64,000 nucleotides of DNA from Candidatus Kuenenia stuttgartensis. Its GTDB lineage: Bacteria; Planctomycetota; Phycisphaerae; Phycisphaerales; SM1A02. Below the pieces are notes generated by a model. That model did not search any database. It worked only from the letters and a program-made list of their open reading frames with translations, and was not told where the DNA came from. Below, piece by piece: positions 1 through 8,831 of the stretch. The stretch spans positions 34,601-98,600 of the forward strand of contig CAMDMA010000009.1 of assembly GCA_945902075.1 (NCBI GenBank). Reading direction: 5' to 3'. Position numbers and translations under genes: made by a program. Every line of letters starts with the position of its first letter. The stretch's first letter is position 1.

Positions 1-753
1 CGGAAAATAGTTGCGCTCGTACTTGGTCGGAGCGGCGGGCCACGGACCGACGATCGCGCTAGCAGACGGCTGCGGGGGTTCGGTTGGAGCAGACTGCCCA
101 CCAGACGGCGTTGCAGATGGATCAGGCACCTGAGCTGCCGTTGTGTCCGTGCTGACTGCAGACTCGTTCGCAGTCGGCTCGGGGGCGGCCATCGTCGGTT
201 CAGGAATTGCAAACACCGCAATGACGCCAGCTGCAAACGCTCCCATCAATGGCATCGTCGAACCAGCGCGCTTTGCAGGAACAAGAAGTAGCGCGGTCAA
301 CAGGAGCGCTCCATCGATCAGAAACATCACGCTCGCGGGCAGGCCTTGTTCGCCGAAGCAGCCGCAGCCACCGGTCAAGGCTTTCACCAAACCATCTTTC
401 ACCGCTGTTTGGCCCATCGCAACCAACAGGATGAGGCAGAACAATCCGAGCGTTCCAATCGCGATGGTTCGCGCAAACCGCGTCGACAGAAGGATGGTGA
501 GGACGATGAAGATCTCCGCGCCGATGATTGCCCGAAGTGACCACGTGAGAAACACGCCTGGATCGACCGAGAGCACTCCGGTGAGCCATCGCAGCAGTTC
601 AAGAATCGGAGGCGGAAGCAGGTTCGGGTTGAATTCGAGAGCTTTTACGACGGCGCCGTAACCGATCCACGCGGCAGTCCCTCCATGAAGGAGCGTGAGG
701 CCAACGAGTTGCGGGGCGGTCCGGGCGGCGGATGCGGGGGCGGATGCGGTCAT
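1..753 (-). CDS. MauE/DoxX-like integral membrane protein (3' end outside window)
   Basis: Reading from the ATG at 753 the frame stays open for 251 codons to the window edge, so the C-terminus is missing. It shows about five hydrophobic segments (roughly residues 15-38, 68-90, 97-115, 140-159, 166-184) and a CGCFG motif at 130-134, which resembles MauE-type proteins that supply or oxidise thiols in the membrane. After residue 185 comes a Pro/Ala/Thr-rich linker leading to a segment beginning KYERNYFP, so a further periplasmic domain probably follows. It is divergent from the photolyase operon, and the 148-bp gap carries an inverted repeat. Family assignment is from the motif and topology only; the natural substrate is unknown. 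Confidence 0.6.
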   Translation of the reverse strand, partial: MTASAPASAARTAPQLVGLTLLHGGTAAWIGYGAVVKALEFNPNLLPPPILELLRWLTGVLSVDPGVFLTWSLRAIIGAEIFIVLTILLSTRFARTIAIGTLGLFCLILLVAMGQTAVKDGLVKALTGGCGCFGEQGLPASVMFLIDGALLLTALLLVPAKRAGSTMPLMGAFAAGVIAVFAIPEPTMAAPEPTANESAVSTDTTAAQVPDPSATPSGGQSAPTEPPQPSASAIVGPWPAAPTKYERNYFP

Positions 754-803
754 GGGTAGGTCTCAAGCATCGGCGAAGGAGGGGCCGATTCTACGGAAGT
801 GCC

Positions 804-838
804 CACAAACGGTTGTGACTTCTGCGTGATCGTTTGTG
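804..838. promoter_or_regulatory. Inverted repeat in divergent promoter region (candidate operator)
   Basis: CACAAACG at 804-811 is repeated as its exact complement CGTTTGTG at 831-838, with centres 27 bp apart (between two and three helical turns). It lies between the membrane protein gene starting at 753 and the photolyase gene starting at 902. No regulator is identified; chance occurrence is possible. Confidence 0.25.
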
Positions 839-901
839 AAGTTGCTGTGATCGAGCGGGGGGTGCATCCGCGAAATCATTCGGTCCGAAACGGCCAACCT
901 C

Positions 902-2665
902 ATGCCGGAACACCCTCGTGACCATGTACTTCAAGCGTTTCGATCCGAGCTTTCCTTGCGTTCGGTCGCTCGAAAATCAGGGTCGACGCGCGTCGTGCTT
1001 GTGCTTGCGGACCAATTGAACCTCAGTCTCGGGCCGATTGCTCGCGCGGATCCGTCAGCGACCACCCTTTTGCTCCTTGAGAGCGGCGAATGGCTGTCGC
1101 GGAGGCCGTACCACAGACAGCGGCTCGCTTGGATTCTCTTGTCTCAACGGATGTTTGCCCTCGAGGCAGCGGAGCGGGGCTTTCAGGTCGAGCTGCTTCG
1201 CGGAGACGCGCCGATGGTTGATTTGTTGCGGGGGTGGCGCAACCGCGCCGGGGCTTCAACGGTCGCACAACTTTGTCCAATCGACGCGATGGAACCCGCT
1301 GAGCGCGAGACACGCGCGGAGTTTGCGCCACTTATCGCCGACGGCTTGCTCCGCCTGACTCCCCACGAAGGGTTCCTCACAACGTCGGCGGATCTTGATC
1401 ACGCGCGCACGGCTGAGGGTTGGAGGATGGACCGTTTCTATCAACAGGTGCGGCGTCGCACGGGCGTGTTGATGGAGGGCGGAAAACCGGTTGGCGGAAA
1501 GTTCAGCTTTGACGCTGAGAATCGCAAGCGCTGGGACGGAAGCCCGGCAGCACCGACGCCGCCTGAGTTTGCGCCGAGCCTGATCCGCGAGGAAATCGTT
1601 ACAGAAATTGAGACGCGCTTTCGCCACCATCCTGGCGCACTCGACATCAATGCGATTCCAGGGAGCCACGCAGAGGTCGAGCGGATGTGGAGTTGGGCGA
1701 AGCGCATGTGCCTCCCACTCTTTGGGCCGTACGAAGACGCTATGAGCCGCAAGAGTAGAGGCGTGTTTCACACGCGTCTTTCGCCGCTTTTGAACCTGCA
1801 CCGACTTCTCCCGAAGACAGTGGTCGCAGATGTGGCCGCGCTCGAACTTCCGCTTCCGAGCAAAGAGGGATTTCTCAGGCAGGTGCTCGGATGGCGTGAG
1901 TTCGTGTGGCAAGTCCATCGCGCGACCGATGGATTTCGCCTCGATGCGGGTATCGACGAGCAGCCACTCCAGCACCCAGGTTCCGCTGGGTTTCCAGCGT
2001 GGGCAGGGACCCCCTGGACGCCCATCGCCCCGCCTCCCATCGGCGTCGATGGCGGCGCGCGACCGAACGCACTGGCCGCAAACGCAACCTTGCCACCTGC
2101 ATGGTGGGGTGCAGCAAGCGGCCTCGCGTGCCTCGACCATGTCGTCGAGGATGTCTGGGCGGAAGGCTGGAGCCACCACATCTCGCGCCTTATGGTGCTG
2201 GCGAACATTGCGACGTTGGTTGGAGTCTCACCAAGGGAACTATGCGACTGGTTCTGGAGCGCCTACATCGATGCCTGGGACTGGGTGGTCGAACCGAATG
2301 TGCTCGCGATGGGCTCCTTCGGCTACACCCGCATGACGACGAAGCCCTATGTCAGCGGCTCAGCGTACCTTGAGAAGATGGGCGACTCGTGCAAGTCGTG
2401 TCGATGGACGCCCGGGAGAGACTGCCCGATTGGTCCGATGTACTGGGCGTTTCTCCACCGCAACGACACGGTTTTACGCGACAATCTCCGCATGAAGCTA
2501 TCGCTCGCGAGTGCGCGAAATCGCACTGAATCCCAGAAGTCGTCGGATCACAGCACCTTCATCTCGATCCGAGATTTGCTTGTGTGCGGCAAGCCTTACG
2601 GAGGTGGGAGCGCGCATCGTCCAAATGGCGTTGGTATCACGCCGTCGAGCGGAGATGCGAAGTGA
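902..2665 (+). CDS. FeS-type bacterial cryptochrome/(6-4) photolyase (FeS-BCP, DPRP family)
   Basis: Light-dependent DNA repair flavoprotein of the deoxyribodipyrimidine photolyase-related family, whose characterised members (Agrobacterium PhrB, Rhodobacter CryB) carry FAD and a 4Fe-4S cluster. The N-terminal Rossmann-like part starts near residue 30 (VVLVLADQLN), and the helical FAD domain carries RGVFHTRLSPLLNLHRL and MGSFGYTRMTTKPYV. Four cysteines sit where the cluster ligands are expected: C410, then C497, C500 and C508 in DSCKSC...DC. The 587 residues are longer than the usual ~510 because of an N-terminal extension of about 28 residues and a low-complexity tail after 550; the true start could be downstream. 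Its stop overlaps the next gene by 4 bp, so they are translationally coupled. Whether it repairs (6-4) products or senses light is not decided by sequence. Confidence 0.9.
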   Translation: MPEHPRDHVLQAFRSELSLRSVARKSGSTRVVLVLADQLNLSLGPIARADPSATTLLLLESGEWLSRRPYHRQRLAWILLSQRMFALEAAERGFQVELLRGDAPMVDLLRGWRNRAGASTVAQLCPIDAMEPAERETRAEFAPLIADGLLRLTPHEGFLTTSADLDHARTAEGWRMDRFYQQVRRRTGVLMEGGKPVGGKFSFDAENRKRWDGSPAAPTPPEFAPSLIREEIVTEIETRFRHHPGALDINAIPGSHAEVERMWSWAKRMCLPLFGPYEDAMSRKSRGVFHTRLSPLLNLHRLLPKTVVADVAALELPLPSKEGFLRQVLGWREFVWQVHRATDGFRLDAGIDEQPLQHPGSAGFPAWAGTPWTPIAPPPIGVDGGARPNALAANATLPPAWWGAASGLACLDHVVEDVWAEGWSHHISRLMVLANIATLVGVSPRELCDWFWSAYIDAWDWVVEPNVLAMGSFGYTRMTTKPYVSGSAYLEKMGDSCKSCRWTPGRDCPIGPMYWAFLHRNDTVLRDNLRMKLSLASARNRTESQKSSDHSTFISIRDLLVCGKPYGGGSAHRPNGVGITPSSGDAK

Positions 2666-4077
2666 CCGGCCGCTGTTCTTTTCATCGCGCCTCGCGAGTG
2701 GATGTTTCGGCGGAGGAACTCGGGCGTTGGCACTTCCGTGCCGGTGCGATCCACCGACTCATCCCACCTTGGGAAACGATCCAAGTCGTGCAGGAGGCTG
2801 CTCCCCTCGTCGACGGCGCGCGCGCCGAGATTCATATTCACAAGGGACCGCTGAAGACCGTACTTGTTGCGGTGCATTCTGAGGTTGATCCTCCGCGGCA
2901 ATTCGTGGATACGCAGGAACGGGGGCCGTTTGGATCCTGGCGGCATGTGCATCGGTTCCTTCCCGAGGGCACTGATCGTGCGATGCTTGAGGACTCCATT
3001 CGCTTTGATCCGCCGCTTGGCGCGATTGGCCGACTGGTGGTGAATCCACTTTTACAGCGCGAACTCGCGCGGCAGTTTGCGTTTCGGCATGCTCGTACGC
3101 GCGAAGACTTGCGCCGCCATGCGGAAGTCGCCGCCCGCTTCGGCGCGCGGACGCTGCGGTTTGGTGTGACTGGTGCAGGCGGACTCGTTGGTCGACAACT
3201 CTGTGCATTTCTCGCGACTGGTGGTCACGAGGTCGTGCGGTTTGTGCGCGGCGAACCTCGCGGCCCTCAGGAGCGTCATTGGAATCCAAGCGATCCGGAG
3301 CACGGTGTCGAAACACGCATGATTGAGGATCTCGATGTGATTGTTCACCTCGCCGGTGAACCAATTGCGGAGGGACGTTGGACCGCTGCGCGCAAACGCA
3401 TCATTCTCGAAAGTCGCACCAAGGGAACCGCTGCTTTGGCGCGTGCGATCTCGCGTGCTGAGCGAAAGCCTGAGGCATTTCTTTCCGCAAGTGCGATTGG
3501 CTACTACGGCAGCCGCGGTGAGGAGTGGATGGATGAACGCAGCGCACCAGGTACAGGGTTTCTTCCGGATGTTGTTTGCGCTTGGGAGGATGCCACGGTC
3601 GCCGCGCGAGATGCCGGCGTTCGCACTGCACATCTGCGCTTCGGCGTGATCGTTTCAGCCGCGGGGGGTGCGCTTCGCAAAATGCTCCCCGCGTTTCGGC
3701 TCGGTGCTGGCGGCCCCATTGGTCGTGGTACGCAGGGCATGAGTTGGATCTCGCTCGACGACGCGATTGGCGCGATGTATTTCATTTCTCGCGACGACAC
3801 GATTCGCGGAGCAGTCAACTGTGTTGCGCCGAATGCGCTTGCGCAGCGGGGGTTTGCTGCAGTACTCGGCCGCGTCATCTCGCGACCATCATTCGCACCG
3901 TTGCCTGCGCCCATTGTCCGCCTGCTCTTTGGTGAACTTGGACAGCGTCTCCTACTCGAGGGCGCGTTCGTCCGTCCGACGGTCCTTACGCAGGCCGGTT
4001 TTCGCTTCGCGCATCCTTCGCTTGAACAGGCCCTGCGGCTCGAGCTCGGACGCCTGCACGCAGATGGGATCGATTGA
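2662..4077 (+). CDS. SRPBCC-TIGR01777 epimerase fusion (YfcH/SulA-like)
   Basis: I chose the GTG at 2662 because it forms a GTGA overlap with the photolyase stop; the frame is open further upstream but that part lies inside the photolyase. The N-terminal ~150 residues form an SRPBCC ligand-binding domain (RLIPPWETIQVV, GPFGSWRHVHRF). The remainder is an atypical short-chain dehydrogenase of family TIGR01777 with a glycine-rich nucleotide site (GVTGAGGLVGRQL) and a conserved SASAIGYYG region; the usual catalytic Tyr-x3-Lys is not evident, as is common in this family. Such fusions recur beside photolyase genes in many bacteria, but no substrate is established. The next gene begins 1 bp after the stop. 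The combination suggests a light-induced stress operon; that role is inference. Confidence 0.85.
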   Translation: MTGRCSFHRASRVDVSAEELGRWHFRAGAIHRLIPPWETIQVVQEAAPLVDGARAEIHIHKGPLKTVLVAVHSEVDPPRQFVDTQERGPFGSWRHVHRFLPEGTDRAMLEDSIRFDPPLGAIGRLVVNPLLQRELARQFAFRHARTREDLRRHAEVAARFGARTLRFGVTGAGGLVGRQLCAFLATGGHEVVRFVRGEPRGPQERHWNPSDPEHGVETRMIEDLDVIVHLAGEPIAEGRWTAARKRIILESRTKGTAALARAISRAERKPEAFLSASAIGYYGSRGEEWMDERSAPGTGFLPDVVCAWEDATVAARDAGVRTAHLRFGVIVSAAGGALRKMLPAFRLGAGGPIGRGTQGMSWISLDDAIGAMYFISRDDTIRGAVNCVAPNALAQRGFAAVLGRVISRPSFAPLPAPIVRLLFGELGQRLLLEGAFVRPTVLTQAGFRFAHPSLEQALRLELGRLHADGID

Positions 4078-4078
4078 T

Positions 4079-5518
4079 ATGACGACACGAAGTATTTGGT
4101 GGATTCGCCGTGATCTGCGCTTGGATGACAATCCAGCGCTGCTTCGTGCGGCTCGGTCTGAGGAAGTGCTCCCGGTCTACATCCACACCGCGAGCGAGGG
4201 TGGCGCGTGGCCGATGGGTGCGGCGCAGCGCTGGTGGTTCGCGCGCAGTCTCGCCGCTCATGCAGCGCAACTCGAGGCGCTTGGATCACGCCTTGTCATC
4301 CTGGAGGGTGAAGCGGAGAAGGTTCTCGTCGAGCTCTGTCGAAAATTTGAAGTCAGCGAGGTTGTATGGACGCGGCGCTTCGAGCCCTCGGCACTTGCCG
4401 AGGAGCGGCGTGTGGAAGGCGCGCTCGATGCGGTCGGAACCGCTTGGTCGGCGTTTCACGGGAACCATCTCTTTGACCCTGAGGAAGTGGCGACGAAGGA
4501 AGGCAAGCCCTATCAGGTGTACACGCCGTTTGCGCGGAACTGCCGCGGTCGTGGAATCCCGTCCCAACCAAAGGCTGCTCCGCGCGCGCTTCCCTCGGTT
4601 TCTGGGGCACCGGCGGGTCATACCATTGCAACTCTTGGGCTCGAGCCGTCGATCGACTGGGCTGAGGGGTTTCGGGCGTCATGGATGCCGGGCGAGCGCA
4701 CGGCGCGCACGCGGCTCGATCGCTTCGCCGCAGATGCACTCTCGGCATATCCGACAGGGCGGGATGATCCTTCCGAGGATGGATCGTCATTGATGTCACC
4801 GCACCTTGCCTTTGGCGAAATCGGTATTCGTCGACTTTGGCATGTTGCTGCCGCGGCGACCAGCTCGCCGCTTGAGAGTACGGAGAAGTTTCACGCGGAA
4901 CTTCTGTGGCGTGAGTTTGCGACGCATGTCCTCTACCACTTTCCCAAAACAGATCTTGCGCCATTACGTCCCGATTATGCGCGCTTCCCGTGGCGCGACG
5001 ATGCTCCGGGGCTGCGCGCGTGGCAGCGCGGGCAAACAGGCTATCCACTCGTCGATGCTGGTATGCGTCAGTTGTGGCGGACGGGATGGATGCACAACCG
5101 CGTGCGCATGGTTGTCGCGAGTTTTCTCGTGAAGCATCTCCTGCTGCCATGGCAGGAAGGTGCCAAGTGGTTTTGGGACACGCTTGTTGACGCAGATCTT
5201 GCCAGTAATTCGCTTGGATGGCAGTGGGCAGCCGGAAGTGGCGCTGATGCCGCGCCATATTTCCGTATTTTCAACCCGACGTCGCAAGCGGAGAAGTTCG
5301 ATAGTGACGCGGCCTACATCAAGCGTTGGGTTCCTGAGCTCGCTGGTCTACCGGCTTCAGCAGCGATTGCACCGTGGGACGCGCCGCCACTGGTGCTTCA
5401 TGCAGGCGGCGTGCGACTGGGCGACAACTACCCGAACCGCATCGTCGATCATGTTCTTGCGCGCGAGCGTGCGCTCAAGGCGCTGACGGCGGTCAGCCGC
5501 AAGGCGTCGCCGACTTGA
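4079..5518 (+). CDS. phrB: Deoxyribodipyrimidine photolyase, class I CPD type
   Basis: Repairs cyclobutane pyrimidine dimers using blue light and FADH-. The ATG at 4079 directly follows the previous stop (TGA-T-ATG). The N-terminal antenna domain starts WWIRRDLRLDDNPAL and the C-terminal FAD-binding domain contains ELLWREFATHVLYHFP, WQRGQTGYPLVDAGMRQLW, GWMHNRVRMVVASFLVKHL and DADLASNSLGWQWAAGSG, all diagnostic of class I enzymes. Length (479 aa) is normal. With the FeS photolyase two genes upstream, this operon supplies two photolyases of different types, which fits an organism exposed to sunlight. The antenna cofactor cannot be told from sequence. Confidence 0.95.
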   Translation: MTTRSIWWIRRDLRLDDNPALLRAARSEEVLPVYIHTASEGGAWPMGAAQRWWFARSLAAHAAQLEALGSRLVILEGEAEKVLVELCRKFEVSEVVWTRRFEPSALAEERRVEGALDAVGTAWSAFHGNHLFDPEEVATKEGKPYQVYTPFARNCRGRGIPSQPKAAPRALPSVSGAPAGHTIATLGLEPSIDWAEGFRASWMPGERTARTRLDRFAADALSAYPTGRDDPSEDGSSLMSPHLAFGEIGIRRLWHVAAAATSSPLESTEKFHAELLWREFATHVLYHFPKTDLAPLRPDYARFPWRDDAPGLRAWQRGQTGYPLVDAGMRQLWRTGWMHNRVRMVVASFLVKHLLLPWQEGAKWFWDTLVDADLASNSLGWQWAAGSGADAAPYFRIFNPTSQAEKFDSDAAYIKRWVPELAGLPASAAIAPWDAPPLVLHAGGVRLGDNYPNRIVDHVLARERALKALTAVSRKASPT

Positions 5519-5539
5519 ACGATGCTCAGAGGCGGAACC

Positions 5540-6814
5540 TCAGATTTTTGAGAGGTTTCTCGTATGTCGCGCGCGAATCCAAGCGACCGCGCCGCCAACG
5601 GCGAGTGCGCCGAGTACAGCTCCAATGAAGTCTGATGTCTCACCACCGAGGGCGTAGGTTGTGAGTCCAATCGCGGGACCGATGAAGTAACCAGCACCCA
5701 CCAGCGCCTCGTGGGTTCCGCCCGCTTCGACTTCCGCTCGACCAACTGCAAGCCCGTAGTAAATCGCACTGTAATAGATAGCACCTTGACCAAGACCAAG
5801 GGCAGTGAGTCCGGTGATGAGCACGGCTTCATTCGGCGCAGAAACAGCAAGGACGAAGCCGAGCGCAAGTAGTACGCCAGCAACCATCAACGAAGCGCCG
5901 CGACCATGCCAAAACGCACTTCGCCAAAGGACAAGTACCGCAACAAGTCGCGCGATGTGCCACGTTGATGAAATGGGTGCCTGCATTCCTTCGCTTGTTC
6001 CGAGTTCGCCGAACAAGTACGGCAAAATCGGGGCGAGTGCGCCAATGACGAGGTATCCCATTGGATGAAGCACGCGCGACGCGCTGAGGAGAGGTCGATA
6101 CGACGAGGGGACGTGTCGCGATTGCTCGTCGTGGTGGTGCGTTGCGGGGTGCGAGGGAAATTGAGCGAGAAACGCCATCGCGAGCAGATTGATGGGAAGG
6201 AGCGAAGGAATCGCCCATTGGGTCAGCCCGTACTTTTGGAGCGGACCTGCGAGCGCGAGTCCGATCGCTGTTGCGGCCATCCATGATGCGTTCCACCATC
6301 CAATCGTGCTCCGCATATCGCGGCCGTGGCGACCGGACGCGAGGAAGTGCTGCACGATCGGCCATTGCAGCGCACCCAGAGAAGTCATGACGACCGCGGT
6401 CATCCACAAAACGGCAACGTGCGGAAAAATCATGACCAGTGGCGCGAGCGCAGCCTGCACGCCGAGGATGACACCAAGCGCGCTGCGAGGCGACATGTGC
6501 CGTTCTAGTCCACGCACGATTGGCCCGGCTAGGACGGCGACTGCTGTGTAAAGCACGCCGTTGACGAACGCAAGAATGAGACTGTCGCGCGCAGTAAAGC
6601 CGTACTCAAGCTTCGCGATGAAGTAGATGGCGTTCCACAGTACTCCCGTTCCAAGCGAGCAGAGAAAGGTCAGTCCGGCGATTGGAATCGCGCGAACAAG
6701 CATCGTGTGGCCCGCATCACCATGGAGTCCATTGACGCCCGCGACCGCTGCGCCATGTTCAGTTCGGATATCCAATTGGTGCTCGCGGGGGCGTTCGCGT
6801 GGGGCTTCGGGCAT
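5540..6814 (-). CDS. MFS-type permease
   Basis: A 424-residue hydrophobic protein with about twelve predicted membrane segments in two halves, separated by a hydrophilic His-rich loop (HPATHHHDEQSRH) near residues 220-235. The motif between TM2 and TM3 is weak, so the transported compound cannot be named. The first 37 residues are hydrophilic, and an alternative ATG lies at 6703 just before the first membrane segment; neither start has a clear Shine-Dalgarno. The 3' end faces the photolyase operon and overlaps a small hairpin (AACCTC/GAGGTT near 5537-5556). Confidence 0.75.
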   Translation of the reverse strand: MPEAPRERPREHQLDIRTEHGAAVAGVNGLHGDAGHTMLVRAIPIAGLTFLCSLGTGVLWNAIYFIAKLEYGFTARDSLILAFVNGVLYTAVAVLAGPIVRGLERHMSPRSALGVILGVQAALAPLVMIFPHVAVLWMTAVVMTSLGALQWPIVQHFLASGRHGRDMRSTIGWWNASWMAATAIGLALAGPLQKYGLTQWAIPSLLPINLLAMAFLAQFPSHPATHHHDEQSRHVPSSYRPLLSASRVLHPMGYLVIGALAPILPYLFGELGTSEGMQAPISSTWHIARLVAVLVLWRSAFWHGRGASLMVAGVLLALGFVLAVSAPNEAVLITGLTALGLGQGAIYYSAIYYGLAVGRAEVEAGGTHEALVGAGYFIGPAIGLTTYALGGETSDFIGAVLGALAVGGAVAWIRARHTRNLSKI

Positions 6815-6875
6815 TGGCGGAAAGTGTACGGGCCGCCATCGTGCTACACTCCGCGCCGGCGGATTGTCGCCGATT

Positions 6876-6949
6876 GTCCGCGTAGCTCAATTGGATAGAG
6901 CGTTGCCCTCCGAAGGCAAAGGTTGCAGGTTCGAGCCCCGCCGTGGACG
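6876..6949 (+). tRNA. tRNA-Arg (anticodon CCG)
   Basis: Cloverleaf fold: acceptor GTCCGCG/CGTGGAC with one G-U pair, D-loop AGCTCAATTGGATAGAGC, anticodon stem TTGCC/GGCAA around loop CTCCGAA (anticodon CCG), T-arm GCAGG-TTCGAGC-CCCGC with one A-C mismatch. The discriminator is G and CCA is not encoded. It reads CGG codons. A TACACT box lies 27 bp upstream. Confidence 0.95.
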
Positions 6950-6964
6950 TTGAGACAGCGCATA

Positions 6965-6988
6965 GACCCCGTGGAAACGGGGTCTTTT
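6965..6988 (+). terminator. Intrinsic terminator after tRNA-Arg(CCG)
   Basis: Perfect 8-bp stem GACCCCGT/ACGGGGTC with a GGAA tetraloop followed by TTTT, 15 bp after the tRNA. Confidence 0.9.
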
Positions 6989-7042
6989 CATGGCCGCACG
7001 CCGCGCCAGAGACACAGCAACAAACTCGAACCGGAGCATGAC

Positions 7043-7330
7043 ATGACAATCGCAGAACTCCAACAGTTGATTCGCGACAAGTACTTTGCAACCGACAACG
7101 CGCGCGGTGCACCTGGCACCTATCTGTGGTTTGTGGAGGAGGTCGGCGAACTGGCCCACGCGATTGCCAATCGGGAGCGCGGCAAGCTTGATCGAGAGAA
7201 CCTCGAAGAAGAGTTTGCCGATGTCATTGCGTGGCTCGCGACGCTTGCGAACATTTGCGAGGTCGATCTAACGAGGGCGATCGCGAACAAATATGTCAAG
7301 GACGGCGGGCCAGAGGGTTTCAAGATTTGA
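7043..7330 (+). CDS. MazG-like nucleotide pyrophosphohydrolase
   Basis: Small all-helical NTP pyrophosphohydrolase domain of 95 residues. The metal-binding helices are visible: EEVGELAHAI (an ExxE-type motif) and EEEFADVIAWLATLAN (an ExxD motif), the arrangement typical of MazG/RS21-C6 proteins that hydrolyse (d)NTPs. I chose the ATG at 7043 because the domain begins there; the upstream open frame runs through the tRNA and its terminator. It is followed 50 bp later by a HIT-family gene, suggesting a nucleotide clean-up pair. Substrate specificity is unknown. Confidence 0.85.
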   Translation: MTIAELQQLIRDKYFATDNARGAPGTYLWFVEEVGELAHAIANRERGKLDRENLEEEFADVIAWLATLANICEVDLTRAIANKYVKDGGPEGFKI

Positions 7331-7380
7331 CGGAAGCGGAGGTTCGCCGTTGCGGTCGAACCGCATCTAGAGAAAAACCC

Positions 7381-7869
7381 ATGACAAGCGATTCAAAATG
7401 TGTGTTCTGTAGCCCATCGAGTGAGCACGCTCCGCGTGCGTATCTTGAGAGTCCGAGGTGGCGTCTGCTGCGGCATGCGGATCCCGTTCCGATCGCCGGT
7501 TGGATGATGATCGCGACGCGCGCACATCGCGCGGGGCTCGATGAGATGGACGCAGAGGAGCAACGCGAACTTGGCCAGATCCTCGCACGAGTCGCAGGAG
7601 CGGTTCGTGCGGTTACTGGCTGCGAGCGGACATACGCAATCACTTTTAATGAGGCCGTCAAACACCTACACATGCATGTGATTCCGCGCCACGCTTCCGA
7701 TGCGTCCACCACGAGCTGGGCACTCGCGGATCGATATCGGTCGACCATGCGCGGCGAGATGGACGCGGCAACGCCACAAGTTGCAGAGCAGGTCGCGCAA
7801 CAGATCGCAGCGCTTGCCGCAGTGTCGCTTGGAGAGTTTGGTTTTGCGCCTCCCGAGGCCAATCGATAG
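7381..7869 (+). CDS. HIT-family hydrolase/transferase
   Basis: Histidine-triad protein, 162 aa. The active-site motif HLHMHVIPR is present, preceded by a CVFC pair near the N-terminus that often binds zinc in this superfamily. HIT enzymes hydrolyse or transfer nucleotide-phosphate bonds (AMP-NH2, Ap4A and similar). The ATG at 7381 is chosen because upstream codons lie in the intergenic gap and the CVFC motif follows directly. It lies between the MazG-like gene and trpA. Confidence 0.88.
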   Translation: MTSDSKCVFCSPSSEHAPRAYLESPRWRLLRHADPVPIAGWMMIATRAHRAGLDEMDAEEQRELGQILARVAGAVRAVTGCERTYAITFNEAVKHLHMHVIPRHASDASTTSWALADRYRSTMRGEMDAATPQVAEQVAQQIAALAAVSLGEFGFAPPEANR

Positions 7870-7925
7870 GGCCACCGAGCTCTGCGCAATGATTCGTAGT
7901 GTGTTCCATCGTCTATCCTGCGACG

Positions 7926-8753
7926 ATGTCGACTACCGCGTTTACAGGCCAGTCAAGAATTCGCTCCGCCTTTCAAACAGCGAAGGAACAGGGGCGGTGT
8001 GCGCTCCTTCCGTTTATCACTGGTGGTTATCCAAGCCTCGAGGCAACGGAGCAGCTCCTGCGCGACTTGCCTCAAGCGGGTGCAGATCTGATCGAGATCG
8101 GATTTCCGTTCTCTGACCCGATCGCCGATGGCCCGATCATTGCAGAATCCATGCACCAAGCGCTGCTCTCTGGCACCACGCCTGATGCTCTCTTCGCTCT
8201 TGTTCAGAAGGTCCGACCCACCGTTCCGATGCTTGCGATGGTGTCCTTCTCGATTGTTGGCCGCATGGGTATCGATCGGTTTCTGCAACGAGCTGTTGAA
8301 GCGGGGTTTTGTGGATTCATCGTTCCCGATGCCGATCCGACGGCGGCTGAGGAAATCGCGCGCAAGGCGGCAACCCTTGGGGCGGGCTTCTGTCCCCTCG
8401 TCTCTCCAACGACGACACATGAGCGGCTCTCGCGCCTCGCAGGTCTTGCAACGGGGTTTGTCTACCTACTTGCGCGCGCGGGCGTGACCGGTGAGCGCAA
8501 TGATGCGCCTGAAATCGCAGACCGTGCGCGGATGGTGCGCGCAGCGACCGACGCACCGATCGCCGCTGGTTTTGGCATATCAACGGCTGCGCACATCAAA
8601 GCCGTAGGCGAGCATGCAGACGGAGCTATCGTGGGCTCTGCAATCGTGCGTGTCATGACCGAAGCACATCAGCGCACGCAGTCAGCGTCAGACGCGACGA
8701 ATGCCGCGATCGACTTCGTCTGCCATCTTTCTCGCAAGCCAACAGCAACGTAG
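7926..8753 (+). CDS. trpA: Tryptophan synthase alpha subunit
   Basis: Cleaves indole-3-glycerol phosphate to indole and glyceraldehyde-3-phosphate, passing indole to TrpB. The 275-residue TIM barrel has the catalytic glutamate in DLIEIGFPFSDPIADGP, which also holds the catalytic aspartate, and phosphate-binding glycines in GFGIS and GAIVGSAIV. The ATG at 7926 matches the usual family N-terminus; a GTG at 7899 would add nine residues. No trpB or other trp gene is adjacent, so the gene is separated from the classical operon. Confidence 0.95.
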   Translation: MSTTAFTGQSRIRSAFQTAKEQGRCALLPFITGGYPSLEATEQLLRDLPQAGADLIEIGFPFSDPIADGPIIAESMHQALLSGTTPDALFALVQKVRPTVPMLAMVSFSIVGRMGIDRFLQRAVEAGFCGFIVPDADPTAAEEIARKAATLGAGFCPLVSPTTTHERLSRLAGLATGFVYLLARAGVTGERNDAPEIADRARMVRAATDAPIAAGFGISTAAHIKAVGEHADGAIVGSAIVRVMTEAHQRTQSASDATNAAIDFVCHLSRKPTAT

Positions 8754-8831
8754 CCGTGACATCGATTCGCATTCGATCGGACCGAGGCCAGCTTAAGCCG
8801 CCGTTTCGCTTTGCGACTTCGAAGGGACTGT

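Noticed and set aside
902..990. Start of the photolyase further downstream
   Set aside because: Possible because the domain begins near residue 30, but no better start with a ribosome-binding site is visible, so the ATG at 902 is kept with a note.
1256..2179. 307-codon minus-strand open frame inside the FeS photolyase
   Set aside because: Antisense shadow; the plus-strand frame has all conserved photolyase motifs.
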